A stretch of DNA of 64,000 bases from Membranipora membranacea (taxonomy: Eukaryota; Bryozoa; Gymnolaemata; Cheilostomatida; Membraniporidae), in assembly GCA_914767715.1 (NCBI GenBank), contig OU612074.1:7951501-8015500 (forward strand), written 5' to 3'. The position numbers were made by a program, and so were the translations under genes. The notes beneath the pieces were generated by a model. It did not search any database. It saw only the letters and a program-made list of their open reading frames with translations, and was not told where the DNA came from. Below, in pieces: positions 36,101 through 48,417 of this stretch. Positions within the stretch are counted from its first letter, which is position 1. Each line of letters opens with the position of its first letter.

Positions 36101-38942
36101 GCACATACGTTATCGTGAATCAAATGTTGCATGTTTTGATTGTCACTATGACAGCAAATTTCAGTTTTAGAATTCTAATATTTATCAAGTTATCTGCTCT
36201 CACTTCGAAAGACAATGGCCATCATGCAACCCTGGGAGTCAATCACTGTGAGTCTATGACATCAAGGCCAGGTGTAAATAATTTACTCTATCAATTGTCA
36301 ATATCAATGAATTAAATATTTTGTGCATTTGGAATGTCAAATTCTTGACATCAAGCTCTGCCGATAGCTTTGGACCAGCTGTTTCGAAAATTGCAACAAA
36401 AATGATTCAATTTAGAGTTCCTTTGAATTCAAATTATCAAAGCACTATCACCTCAATAGCCGGTCTGAAGCTGTCCACCGAGCGTAAAGTTCAAGGTCAA
36501 CTCTCACCTGGAAGTTTATTTGTGACTATTTATTATTGGCATAGCTAATTACTTACACCTGACTGACCCCATAGGCTCAGCTGATTCCCAATGTTGCTTG
36601 TCTGCAATCACCCTAAAAGTTTGGGAGCACATAACATCATTAATGCTAAAAGTTGCTCAAAAATAAATAAAAACAGACAGAATATCATGCAGTACAAGAA
36701 TTTGAACAGATATATCCTTTATTTGGTTGATTTGGCTACGTAGATGTAAAAATTTATGTAGAAATCCTTTTGATATCAAAACTGTCGTTGTCACCATCAG
36801 AGCTCCATAATGAAAGATACAACTCCTGATTTAAATTATTTTACTTTGTATGTTGTCTTCTTTTTGTTGTAGAAACAAGTACCTAGGCTATAATCGTGGC
36901 TCACATTTCGTACAATTTTGGACTCTTTGCTGTAAACACGAAGCTTCCAGCCTATATGAAAGAAGTCTTGGGACTGGATATTAAGGCTGTGAGTGTTGGT
37001 AACTGCATTGCTAAGGACTGAGCTCATGAGCTATTTCTTCATATTGTGGATTTCTGAAAACTTGTGACTAACAGTAGTTGTTTAAAATCAAATTTTTGAC
37101 CTCTTAGCCTACAAGCTCTAAAGTATGCTTTGCTGGTATATTATACCTTACAAAATGTTAGCACCAGTTATTTAGTATTCAACTCAATGGGAGTTATTTG
37201 TATGGCAACAATTGAGTGAGATAAAAAACATAATAGACTGAATTCATATTTTGCGTTGTAGAATGGACTGTACTCCACTTTGCCTTATATAGCTACGGTG
37301 ATTGTGGGGAACACGGCATCTTTTGTAATAGACTTGATAAGAAAAGGAGATCTGGTCTCAACAGCGGTCACCAGGAAGGTAGCTTTGGCAATAGGTAAGT
37401 GAATAATAGCGAGTCAGTAAATCAGAAGAGGTGCTGTTGGTTTTCAAATTATCAAACAATTTTGAGTTGCGCCTCCTTATCAAGATAAAGAAAGCTGTAA
37501 AACGATTCCTACTCATTACACCACACTGCACTGGCTGTGCATTATTTCTACTTTTAATTGTAGCCTTTGTAATCCCTGCTGATTTCTTGATCGCTGCTGG
37601 ATTTATCCCATGTGACAATAAGTACTTAAGGATCATCTTCATCACAGCAGCAGTTGGTCTTCTTGGGTTCGGGTCCGCTGGCTTCACGGTCAACATACAA
37701 GATATCGCATCCCGGTGAGCAACCATGATTGTTCTGTATGCACATGTTTGAATTAAAAGTCTGCTGTTCATATTGCACTTTCACAAAATACTCGGCCTAT
37801 ATGCTAAGATAAAAGTGCCCCCTCAACCAACGGCTGATTAGTGCTAGTTTCAGATTGGCAGTTTGCTGCACACCAATGTTGAGGAGGTCTTTCATGGGCT
37901 CACATCTAGGATGAATTCTAGTTTCCCATGATGCATCACGGTATGAGTATTTAGGGCACCTTGCGTCCTTCTTCTGGTTTTCACTAAATAGCAAATACTC
38001 GTTTGGGAGATACATAAAAGAGGGGAGATGATCATATCATTACTGGCCATTTATTTGAGTACTCTTACTATTAGAAAACGATCCTCAATTACAAACATGG
38101 TCCAATACATGTGCTTTCAATATTAAATCTTCACCGTCGATGAATTGCGATTAGTACCATTCGCGAATACCGGAGTTACTCCAGCCAACTTTGTCCGTAA
38201 CTAATTTCTTACAAGAATGTGCCAACCATTGGTTTTATTATTATTTATGCACCAACCTACCTAATTTTTTCATTCACTCGATATTCTGGTGAGATATTTG
38301 CAATGAGTAACACGTTAGCGGCGCTCCCTGTAATAATAGCACCGACCCTTGTGAACGCACTCACTCCTATGGTAGGTTTTTTAGGATGATTAGCAATCAT
38401 TTCCATGCATTCCATACAACTAGCATCGATTCAATGAAAAGTGGGGGTATTTAAAGATCCCAATTTATTTCTTGATACGGATTTCCATCTTACATTGTAA
38501 CCTAAAGATATATGCCTCATGGCATCGTAAAACAACGCCAAATATTTGAAGAAAATGTTTTTTTACAGACCTTGATTACAATTTGTATCGCAAAGTGTAC
38601 CCCGGCTGTTTTTCTCACACATTTCATGCAGATGCTCTCTGAGACGTCTCATTACACAACCCAGCCATTCCAGCATTCCCACAATGCAACAGTCATATAA
38701 AATATCTAGAATTTGATTGGGCCCCAGTCTCATTCAATTTTTGCCAATACCGATATGTTATTATTTACAGGGAAGTGTTGAAGAGTGGCGTGTTTTTTTT
38801 TTACATATGGGCTGGTGTATTTGTGTTTGGAGCCTGTTTCTTTGCTCTGCTCGCTCGAGGTGAAACACAGGATTGGGCTAGGGTGGATGACGCTGCTAAG
38901 GGTGAAAAGTTTTGTTCTGACTCAGAAGCAGAGAAGGAATGA
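33114..38942 (+). pseudogene. SLC17-family transporter, copy 1, damaged
   Basis: Ten exons: 33114-33144, 33790-34004, 34366-34553, 34899-35067, 35693-35920, 36873-36988, 37262-37394, 37564-37714, 38281-38371 and 38771-38942. Family features: the first-helix exon (SMLMSCPWTLAYMCC), [19 protein letters not shown] followed by RFGGKR, PTYERSKL, the GGFFCEWESFSGGWP helix, SPADHPRIS, SYNFGLFAVNTKLPAYM and a terminal helix (YIWAGVFVFGACF). This is the sialin / vesicular glutamate / phosphate transporter fold of the major facilitator superfamily, which moves organic anions with H+ or Na+. Lesions: exon 6 lacks 31 bases compared with copy 3, shifting frame; the exon 9 acceptor AG is CG at 38279-38280; exon 10 has ten Ts where nine would keep frame (about 38793-38802); and the exon 2 donor is GTTTTT rather than GTGAGT. 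A MITE lies ten bases inside intron 1. Confidence 0.85.
33154..33536. mobile_element. 383 bp MITE, PIF/Harbinger-like, in intron 1 of SLC17 copy 1
   Basis: Ends are inverted repeats of about 57 bp: the left starts AGCTGCGTTTACACGTCCGA and the right ends with the inverse of AGCTGTGTTTACATGTGCGA. Flanked by TAA at 33151-33153 and 33537-33539, the 3 bp TWA duplication typical of PIF/Harbinger. It has no transposase. Inside is a perfect 13 bp-arm hairpin (GTTCACTTGTGAC, 33381-33393, with 33397-33409). The 99-residue open frame across it is incidental. Confidence 0.8.
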
Positions 38943-41900
38943 AGGCTGCAGTAACAGGTTTCTACTTTCCAGATTTGTTTGAGATTGCAACTTCAGATTC
39001 CTCTATTACCTATTTTAATTAAGTTTTGATGAATGCATGATGTTCTTTTTATATTTCGTGATACAAAAAAACACAACCGAAGAAGCTTTTAATGGCTTAT
39101 TCAAAACGAAGAAGTTGTCCTCTCTAAGTATATCAAAATCCCCACGCTGTAACTATACATTTATTGAATGAGATTTTATTTTAACTATCATTAATATACA
39201 TTGTATGGAGACATATATAAATTGTGTTGATGATGTCGTATCAACAGCTGGCTCTTAAGAAGACCGCCGTGTCCAATCACCGTCTGAGGTTTAAAGTCAA
39301 TTTTAATAAAACGATGCCTCTGAATGTATGCAACTGACTCTACTCCCCTACTGACTTTAGACATACGCACCATCAAAGGGAGAATAAAGCTACGGAGACA
39401 ACGTTCAGATAACTTCTATTATGTGCAGCAACATGCTAAAAACTAGTACTGAACCTTTAGCTGGACAAAAAATCTTATTTCTTAACCACATGTGGCAGTG
39501 GTAGTGATACGGTCTATATTGAGAAGAAGAAGCAGATTCATTAGCTAAAAGGGTTGCAGAGCATCAAACATTTTTCGAACGTTCAAATGTTTCTGACATG
39601 ATCATTTATGTTGGAATGGAATAAGTGTGTTTTCAGATTTTCTTTAAAACTTTTCTGTATATAGCTGATACAATATGAGACATTTCCTGTTTTTTGCTAT
39701 TTTTGATTGACTGCTTGAAAATGAGGACAATCGTGGTAGATCGTGACATGCACCGGTATTTAACAGTTTGAGGTCAGAACAAATTGCAGTTTTGATTTTC
39801 ATCAGATTTTCATGTCAGAGCTAGATTGAGGAAATCTAGTGCCCTACGCTTGTGTTAAATATTTGGTTATCCAATCTATTCCATTGTTTCCATTGGTTAT
39901 GCAATCGGAAATAATGTTGTATGGGCTGGTGCATGAGATATGTAAACCAAATACTCGCTCATTCTTTTCCTCTGGTTACAAATTAGAAGATTGATTTGAT
40001 ATAGTCGGTTTCGATGGATTTGGTCTCGACAAAAACCAGGCAACCGAATCTTGTCAGGATTTCAATTGGTATTCAACGGAAGGATTATCTATTTATGATT
40101 ATGGGCGGGCAAAGCAAGCTTCAGCTAACATGGTAATCTAGCTTGGATTTTTTGGTCTGCCCTGAAAAGGAGCGTTATTTATTCAAGAGCCCTAGCTATC
40201 TATCAGGAGAACAGTTCAGCATATCTACTCACAGGCCAACCTGAAATGAAGCTGCTGGTTAATAACAGGTGAGAGGCCTTAATTTGTAGAATTGTAATTC
40301 CTGTTCAGGGCAGCGGTAAAGATTACAACGATATTACCACAATTTGCTACAAGAGCCTTCAAACTTTGGCTGAAAGAGCCCAACTATAGATATTGTTTTT
40401 CTGTACCACACAAGATATTGGCAGTTCACAAAACTGAGGACTAAGCTCAGAATATCATAGACTTTTGAAATCTTCAAAGAAATGTAAACAGCAACATTAA
40501 TCACAGTTTATAGGCATGAGGAAAGGACATCATTGGGAACTCATATCAAAACTTGGAAAAAGTGCTCAATGACTACCCTTAAATACACCCAGTTACCCAG
40601 TTACAGTGACATTTGCAATTTTAATAAACAGCCTAACTGACGCTGAATTACTACAACTTCTCTTTACCATTGTTGTATATTAGAATATGCGCTTAATGCA
40701 AAGGTCCTGTTTATTAGTTGTTAGTAAGGATCCTTATTTGTCAGGATTCTTATCATCCATCTCAAAAATAAATGAAATTTAACGGAAATCAAACTATAAG
40801 TGGTTTTGGGTGTGTGACATTCATGTTAGTGGTATATATATATAAATATACTAATGCAGGTCTTTAGATATATCTGAGGACCTGCATTAGTATATATTAG
40901 AATTGGTAACTCCTGTTTGATAACTTTGGCTTTGTCGATTGATATCTATGCCTTGTATTGAGAGGGTTTCTGAAGTAAGTTTGATAAATGGTTATATTAT
41001 TATTGACCTCAGTTTTCATACACATCTAGTGGATAGTGGGACTCTGGCTCTTTGATGGTAGAGATGTAACCTGGTAAGTGTTTAGCAAACTGTTTAACTT
41101 TTGTGGACTCCATGAATGATAAAATTGTCTTGCGATTGAGTATTTAAAGTAATGCAAATCACATGTGAATCAGGCACAAGTCTAAACAGGTAATAATATA
41201 GGGTCAATAATTATGGTGGTGAGTGAAAAATCGTAATAGGCACTTTTCAAGATGTTTTAAATACTTTTTTGCGAGGGTTGTCTTTGCTGACAGCTAGACT
41301 TTAGAATACTCAACTGAAAGTGTTCCAACTTGGCGCCTTGCTCTGCATCATATGTTTGGATAATTTGGTATGGCTGGGTGTATAGTTAATTGTGTTCTAT
41401 ATCATTAATTTTCTAAAACGCAGCATTAAACATTAAATTTAATACAGCAGATTACATGGGCTGTTGGCAGTTAAGTATTTTGATGGACTATCAACATCTG
41501 TACCAAATTCATTCAAATTGTCATAGGGTAATCCAGCAGGAGTGAAAAACAATTGGATTGCTTTCATCTTAGTTTTTCAGTTTTTTTTTCATAACTTTGG
41601 GCAGTGCTCATGTGAGGAATTTTGACAATGATATATGATGCATAAATATCAAAGGATTGGATTTAAAACAAGAAAATATATTTAAATTCAATCAATGTCT
41701 CTGCAGCAGACAGGAATTTTAATTGATATGCATTGATAATATAATTCAATGCAATTAAAAGTGGCCCTGTGTACCACTTCAACCTCTGTATATAAGTTAA
41801 CTGCCGTCATCTTGTAGCTCAGTAAGCAGCGGGTATGTAGAGCAGTAGGCTGAATTTTCTGTTGTAAATTTCTGATATCTTTTGTTGTGTTTTATTCAGA

Positions 41901-42376
41901 ATGCACCCTCATAATGATGAAGAAAAACTGCAACTTGTTAGTTTGTCTGTCTTAGATTACTTTATTTGTCGATAAAGATACAATTGAATGTATAAACTAG
42001 ATCTGACAGTTAAGAAAATACAATTAATAGTATAGTATGTGTACTCAAATAGGTTGAGATGTTGTTATGTGATTGGTTTTTGTTAATGTCATATTTTTAA
42101 ATACTTTAAATTTGTCCCGTTGTCTAAACGGCACGGTGCTGGGTTGAAAAATATTACACTGTGTTGTCTGCTGTGTAATGCATTTTCATATTATGTCTTA
42201 GGCCACGTGATAATTGTATGGAACATACTAAGATTATGACAGGATTAGCAATTATTATAGGAAAGTTGACTGATGATTATAAAAGACAGTCATGGTGAAT
42301 TTTCAGGTTACTCACCATGTTTTAGTTATGTCAATATTTTTATTTTAGACCAAAAAAAATTAAAAGAGGTGACAAA
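38943..42376. other. Intergenic region between SLC17 copies 1 and 2
   Basis: No gene recognised in 3.4 kb. The one structured item is an inverted repeat at 40846-40895, listed separately. Otherwise AT-rich. Confidence 0.45.
40846..40895. other. Perfect 17 bp-arm inverted repeat (hairpin)
   Basis: Arms ATATACTAATGCAGGTC (40846-40862) and its exact complement at 40879-40895 flank a 16-base loop that holds the palindrome AGATATATCT. The foldback is about 50 nt. It could be a MITE remnant or a hairpin RNA precursor. No flanking duplication was found. Confidence 0.7.
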
Positions 42377-43093
42377 ATGGATAATCAAAACACAGATATT
42401 GATAAAGGTCAGTCTAGCCATTACATGAATATCAAAGAAAATTTAAGATTATAATCAATGATCTGTCCTGCATAATCTGGGTAGAAATCAAGTCCCCATC
42501 ACCTGATGTCACTGCTGCTCTAAACTATAACTGTGTTTTTCAGATTAAATCAACTATACTGATTTTCTAAGAATTAAAGGTTCTCTTATGTTTTCCTTTT
42601 GATACTCAATCTCTAGGATTCATTTTTGGATTACCCTGTCAGAAATAATCAGTGTCAAAAGACAACATACAACTTTTTCTTATTTCTGGCCAAATGATTA
42701 CTTGACCAGTAAAATGCAGCCCAAGTTATATGTGGTACCATGAATAAATGCTGAGTACTTTTACTGAAATCTAAAATCTGATGGAATAATGCTCCATCCT
42801 CCTAAATTTTGCGCCATCAAAATTACCGATTGTATGGCGCATATATACAGCATTTTATTTGATCAACCAACCTACATTATTTAACGAATACAGAAAATAA
42901 GCAGGAGTCTCGGTAGCATGCTGAGGTCGTGCCGCTGGACCATAGCGTATATGTGCTGCCTCTGTCATATCATGCTTGAAACAATGAGAAGCAGCATGAG
43001 CATAGCTATTGTCTGCATGGTCAAACAACGGAAACTTAATATCTCTAGTTCACTCAACATGACATCTCTATGCGGAGATAAAATGGACGCATA

Positions 43094-43456
43094 TCAAAAT
43101 GTGAGTTTTTGCACTGTCCTGTTTAAAACACCATCAATAGTATCTACTATTGATGGTACTGGCTCAACATGGCATGAACCAGCGGTGCAGCTTACGCCTT
43201 GTTTTCGTACTGGAATTTCTGGCCATGCGGATTGTCGGAAACATTGAGATTGAGATTGAGATTGCGATTTGGTTCCATCATATTGTTGTAAATAACTAAG
43301 ATGACTATTCATTACATCTAAGGAATGCTGTATTACCCTTTGCATCACCGATCCATCAGTCAGTGGATAAGTGGGTCCTACTGTCTGATGACCTTGGAGA
43401 AGCTGCTGAAAGTTATCAATGCTTGGTTGTTCGATAGATTGGTCAATCACTGACAT
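43094..43456 (-). CDS. Unrecognised 120-codon frame inside intron 2 of SLC17 copy 2
   Basis: Minus-strand frame with ATG at 43456, Gln/Ser-rich (KSQSQSQSQ), no domain recognised. It overlaps the end of the host exon and a 26 bp palindrome at 43131-43156. The other SLC17 copies lack this sequence in the same intron, so it is an insertion. It may be a transposon protein fragment or chance. Confidence 0.2.
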   Translation of the reverse strand: MSVIDQSIEQPSIDNFQQLLQGHQTVGPTYPLTDGSVMQRVIQHSLDVMNSHLSYLQQYDGTKSQSQSQSQCFRQSAWPEIPVRKQGVSCTAGSCHVEPVPSIVDTIDGVLNRTVQKLTF

Positions 43457-45147
43457 GATTTATTGAATTCCACCAAAAAGAGATCCTACCACAGGATCAT
43501 CGACATTCGGAACTTCTTTATCTAGAGAGTTTTAATAAAGTGTTCACTGTCACTGTCATACTAAAGTGGATTTTGTTGATGTAACATATTAGCACATCAC
43601 CTGAAGGAGATATTGAATGGGATAAAACTCAACAGGGCTGGATCCTCAGTGCATTCTTCTATGGATATCTCTTCACCCAAGTACCTGGTGGAATAATACC
43701 TGGCCGATTTGGAGGGAAAGAGAGTTGTGCTAGTCTGTATGAGCTCGTATTGAGTTGTCACTTTGTTAATATCTGTCACTGCCAGGTAAGTCCCTGTCAA
43801 ATTCTGACTAGTCTTATCACAGCTAACCAATTTTTTTTTTCAAACAACAAAAATAACAAAAATCGGGCTGCTCTGATACGGCTAGTCTTGACTATTTCTA
43901 ACCCGTTCACCTCTAGACAGTAATAATAGTCTTTGCACAATTGATTGACACAAGGCTTGTTGATATTGAAACTTGGCGAAGTTATCAGTGAAAGTGAGTG
44001 ACTCAGCATTTGTGGATCACATTGCCGAGAAAAAGAAGAAGTCGGCTACTTTAGCTGGCTAGTGTGGTAAGGCATTGAGACTGATAATGCAAGTTTAAAG
44101 TTTGTGAGAGCTAAAGGGCATATAAAGATGCACTACTGCTCAACACGTGATGGTAACTCCTAATCATAGTATGACCAAAAGGTTCTACAGGGTACTTCTT
44201 GACAAGAATCCTAACATCGGATTGCTCTCAGAAGATTTTGAATTGGCTTTTACACAAATATTTGGTTGACCCATTCATCACGGTATAATGGTTAAAGCTT
44301 GCTCTCATTGTCAAAAATATGAGGTAAATCAAGGAGCTTGAATACTCACAAAAAGTTTTTTGATAAATTCTTTTTTATATCTCAGATATGATGTAATGGG
44401 TTTACTCTGTATAGTCTGTATGACTTTACGTTTCAGCTTGGGTGTATTCAGATCCTGGGAATGGGAGGATTTTTCTGTGAGTGGGAGTCTTTCTCTGGAG
44501 GCTGGCCGAGTCTATTCTACATGAGCGGAGGGTCGAGTACTATTTTCTGTGTTGCCTGGAGCTACATGGTGTATGATTCTCCCGCAGATCACCCGAGAAT
44601 ATCCCAACAAGAGAAGGAATATGTAATGGCAAAAACACACTAAGAACAACCTGATAAAAAGGTATCTATAGGTATCTATTATGTTTCTAAACTTGAAAAT
44701 AATCCCACCTCGCAATTCACCAAAGGTATCATGTCAACCTATGAAAATTTGTATCTGTATTCCCCAACAGTTCATCTCTACAGCATTTGATGAAGGATTA
44801 AACAATGTGACCAATTTGGAAAGAATGCTTTACTTGCTATCATTAGGAATTTTCCTTTATGTAATACTTACAGAAAGTCACACTATCCATTACAACTTTT
44901 TAGAATACTTGTGTTTGACCTGATCTTTTTGGCTTTCGTATTATTCTGAGTTATGGGAACATCATCAGCTCCCCTGATGAGATTTAAAGCAATTAATGTT
45001 TAAAAGATGCAAACATTCATCAAATTTCAGGTCAGGATAAGAAGACTATAGATATTGTTTCAATTTACTTCGATCATCATCATCTCCCCGACTGCCATAC
45101 AAAGTGTGATATGCTCCAATAAAAGCATATATAATAAATTCCAATTT

Positions 45148-45224
45148 CTTGGTGTCGTCTGTTTAGGCGATTGACTAGAAATCAATTGGGCTCTGTCGGG
45201 CAGGTTCGGAGCCTTCCGACTGCG
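45148..45224 (+). pseudogene. tRNA-Ser(AGA)-like pseudogene
   Basis: Retains the Ser-type anticodon arm with loop CTAGAAA (anticodon AGA), the long variable arm and the 3' acceptor strand (CCGACTGCG). The D-arm is collapsed and the T-arm B-box is altered (GGTTCGGAGCC). A better-preserved relative lies 580 bp downstream. Confidence 0.75.
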
Positions 45225-45727
45225 TGTATGTACCGTGTATGTATCAATTATGTACCATACCTGTGTATACCTTCTGAAGTTATGATGTCAACAAAAGTTT
45301 CATGCGGGTAAAAACATACTAAACCAATAATATAATAATTAAATCATAACATCATACACGATTTGATGACAGATCAGGCTAAGCTTTGACCTTTAGCCTC
45401 AATTTGATATCCAATCTTGACCTTGGAATGTTGGCAAAAAGCACTACATACTTGGCACAGGTGAAAATCTATCTAAACATTTTTATCTGATGCCAGAAAA
45501 ATGTTCATTATTGAGCGCAACAGGTGGACACAATTTATTTCAACCAATAGAGTTTTTGTGGTCGAATTCGGTATGTTGTTTGTTTTCTTATATTCAAAAC
45601 TTTGACCAGGAGACACAATACTATTACAATTTTGACTGCCACCGTCAATGTTGCTTCCGCTAAAGATGTCCATGCTTTTCTGCACTTATATGTGCAGTTC
45701 TGTTACCATGACAATATGGCATCAACA

Positions 45728-45810
45728 GCAGTCGTGGCCGAGTGGTTAAGGCGATTGACTAAAAATCAATTGGGCTCTGCCCGAGCAGGTTCGAATCCTG
45801 CCAGACTGCG
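45728..45810 (+). tRNA. tRNA-Ser-type gene with AAA anticodon (probably non-functional)
   Basis: 83 nt, full cloverleaf of serine type: acceptor GCAGTC with GACTGC, A box GTGGCCGAGTGG, anticodon stem ATTGA/TCAAT with loop CTAAAAA, long variable arm GGGC-TCT-GCCC, T-arm GCAGG-TTCGAAT-CCTGC and discriminator G. The anticodon is AAA, which would read the phenylalanine codon UUU. The rest matches eukaryotic tRNA-Ser (AGA), so one base change (G to A) in the anticodon explains it. An extra A bulges in the 3' acceptor strand. It lies within the pseudogenised SLC17 copy 2. Confidence 0.75.
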
Positions 45811-47309
45811 CACTTTTGATTGGATTGATTTCTTATCTAAGACATCAGGCTCAAAGATTATGACAAAAGATCCTTGTATGACTCATTGCTCTTTGAGGCC
45901 AATATGATCGCATGTGAATCCATGCCAGGCACACTGTTATGGAGCAAATTTTATTCAAAACAAATCTGATTTGAATGTGGGACACAAATATTTTCGATAC
46001 CGCAGCCCTTGCAAATTATACTATTAAAAAAGCAAAAGAAGTGATATTTTAAATACATGACAGTCACTGTGTTTGTAGTTTGTACATATATGACATCACA
46101 TATAAATAAACAGTTACTGCCTACACATCACACCAGGATAGCAAATAATTATCCTAACCTATAATTTTAGCATTTATCACCTTCTTCACAATAGCAGTGG
46201 GCCTTTTTGGGTTCGCAAACTCCGGCTACCTAGTAAACATACAGGACATCGCATCGAGGTGAGCCCACCGACTGTACATTTGGATATATAAATAGTTACA
46301 TGGTTGAAGTAGGAGACTTTACATCTCGATTGCACCTTTAACAATGTACTTAACTATGTTGACATTATTTTTTTCTTATCATTTGATTTAGATATTCTGG
46401 AGAGATATTTGCACCGAGTAAGGTGTGTTCTACACTCTCTGGAATAGTAGCGCCGACACTAGTAAATGCACTCACTCCCTCAGTAGATGTTCTTTTCTAG
46501 GATGAATGGTAATCAACACTCATCTCTGTGTATTACATACACCTTGCATTCAGCTCATGAAAAGGAGAGGATTGTATCGATTACAATATATTTCTGGCAA
46601 CAGTTTTTCATCATGCATTACGTCGTTAAAGGGCAACCAGGGTTTCGCAGCAATGCATAAATGTGTAGTAAAGAATGTGCTACGTAAAACTCAAAGTAGT
46701 TGCTGACTCTTAGCTGAGTTACACTTCAGTTTAGGGGAGGTTCAAAAACATGGCTGTTATAATGATAGAGCACAGGCTAAATATAACAGGACAGGAAACT
46801 GCTATGTGTGGTTCCGTATTAGTTGAGTGTAAGGAGAATTTTAGTACTTGATGGATGAAATGTTTAAAAATAATTTTCACTGAATAATCATGCGATTGAG
46901 AATTGGTCTTTTTCCCTATGTACAAGGTACAATCTGCTATCAATCGATGTGAACTTGTTTGAAACTCTGGTTGCCCTTTAAGATATCTGCGCCCTAGCAT
47001 CATGAAAATTCGGCCGTAGATTGTCTTGTTCATTAATCTGTATGAGGCTCTTCTCCTTCACACTTAGCCAACACAAACCCATAAACAAATGGTCTTAGAG
47101 ACTTAGACTGGGATTACATCTCAGGCTACTCTGACTTTCTGCTCTAAAACATTGCGTTGTTTTCTCATTCACAGGGTAGCGTTGAAGAATGGCATAATGT
47201 TTTCTACATATGGGCTTCTGTACTGGTGTTTGGAGCCTGTTTCTTCGCTGTGTTTGCTCGAGGTGTCACACAGGATTTGGCTACCGGAGCCAACCAAGCT
47301 AAGGAATAA

Positions 47310-48142
47310 AGTTCTCCTCTGTCTCGCAAGCTCTTGAAACTTTTTATATACTATGTTATTTGGAGGTGATAGGAGGTAATTGAAAATTACAGGTTTTGTA
47401 CAGAATCGATTACAACTATTATATGTTTGAAAAAAATACAATGTATTAATCAGCACTGCAAAAGTGTCTTACGATGTTTGCGGCTATTTTACGAACTAGT
47501 TGTATACCTCACTGAAATCTATGGCTGTTGTAATAACAACTGATTGTGTACCCTTTAAATGTGAGGGAACAACCCTTCGAAACCTACTGCAGTCCATTGA
47601 CTACTGTGGGTTGATTGACCCCAGGTGTGCTCTGACCTCCCTGCAAACTGAGACCAGACATTGCAGCCCTGCCCTTGTTGCTGACTTTTGCTGACCATGC
47701 TTATGAAAGACTACTCATGATTAAAGCATGACGATGTAATAATCACCTGAGTGTATATCTGACCAAATAAAATCAACAATTCAATTGACTCCAAATATCT
47801 TGCATTTTCTCAATTTTCTGGTAGAAAACGTGTAGATTGCGCACAGCTTCCAGTAATAGCTTATATAAAAGCAAAAGAAAAATAGTACAAAATAACCTTT
47901 CAACTTATTTGCAATAAATACAGATTTTTTTCAGCATCAGATTTTAATGGGAATTGCATCTGGATTATAGAACTAGTTTTGGAATATCTGAGGTCAGATA
48001 TTGGTGATAGCGTGGATTTATTCGTATATCAAGAGTAAACAAACTATTATTGATATCTCGAAAATAAGAACGAAAAAAAGATTCTTTAAATTTCAAGCTA
48101 TGATCAAACCGTTTATTCTTTCTCTGCTTGCGTTACAGATGA
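47310..48142. other. No gene; weak SINE-like fragment
   Basis: Gap between convergent SLC17 copies 2 and 3. At 47586-47640 it shares 'ctgcagtcca.tgact.ctg' and 'cctgcaaac' with the SINE-like segment at 30147-30300. Confidence 0.35.
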
Positions 48143-48417
48143 TTACTTTTCATCCTTAGGTGAGTCGTCTCCCATAGCCCAATCCTGCGTCTCACCTCGG
48201 GCGAGCCGAGCGTAGAAACAGGCTCCAAACACAAATACGCCAGCGCGTATTCAGAACACAATACGCCATTCTTCAACACTTCCCTGCAGTTGAGAATAAA
48301 AACAAGTCGATAACTTTGAGAAAACAATCAGGTTATAGCATTGTGGTTTACAGTTAAGACCTCAAAAGTCCTAGTCTAGGTCTAGACTGTTCATTTTCCT
48401 AAGCAAACAGTCTCTAT

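Larger units (their letters stand above)
42377..47309 (+). pseudogene. SLC17-family transporter, copy 2, heavily decayed
   Basis: Recognisable exons: 42377-42407 (MDNQNTDIDK, same 31 nt length as copy 1), 42894-43100, 43593-43785, 44437-44661, 46171-46258, 46392-46482 and 47175-47309 (ends ANQAKE-stop). The equivalents of copy 1 exons 4, 6 and 7 are absent, and the exon 8 equivalent has an internal deletion. Point lesions: two bases missing near the start of exon 2 compared with copy 3; an extra base in the RFGGK region of exon 3, followed by stops; and an in-frame TAA at 44641-44643. The transporter signatures ([44 protein letters not shown]) remain clear. It cannot make a transporter. Confidence 0.9.

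Noticed and set aside
45602-45907. 101-codon plus-strand open frame
   Set aside because: It reads straight through the tRNA-type gene at 45728-45810; a chance frame.
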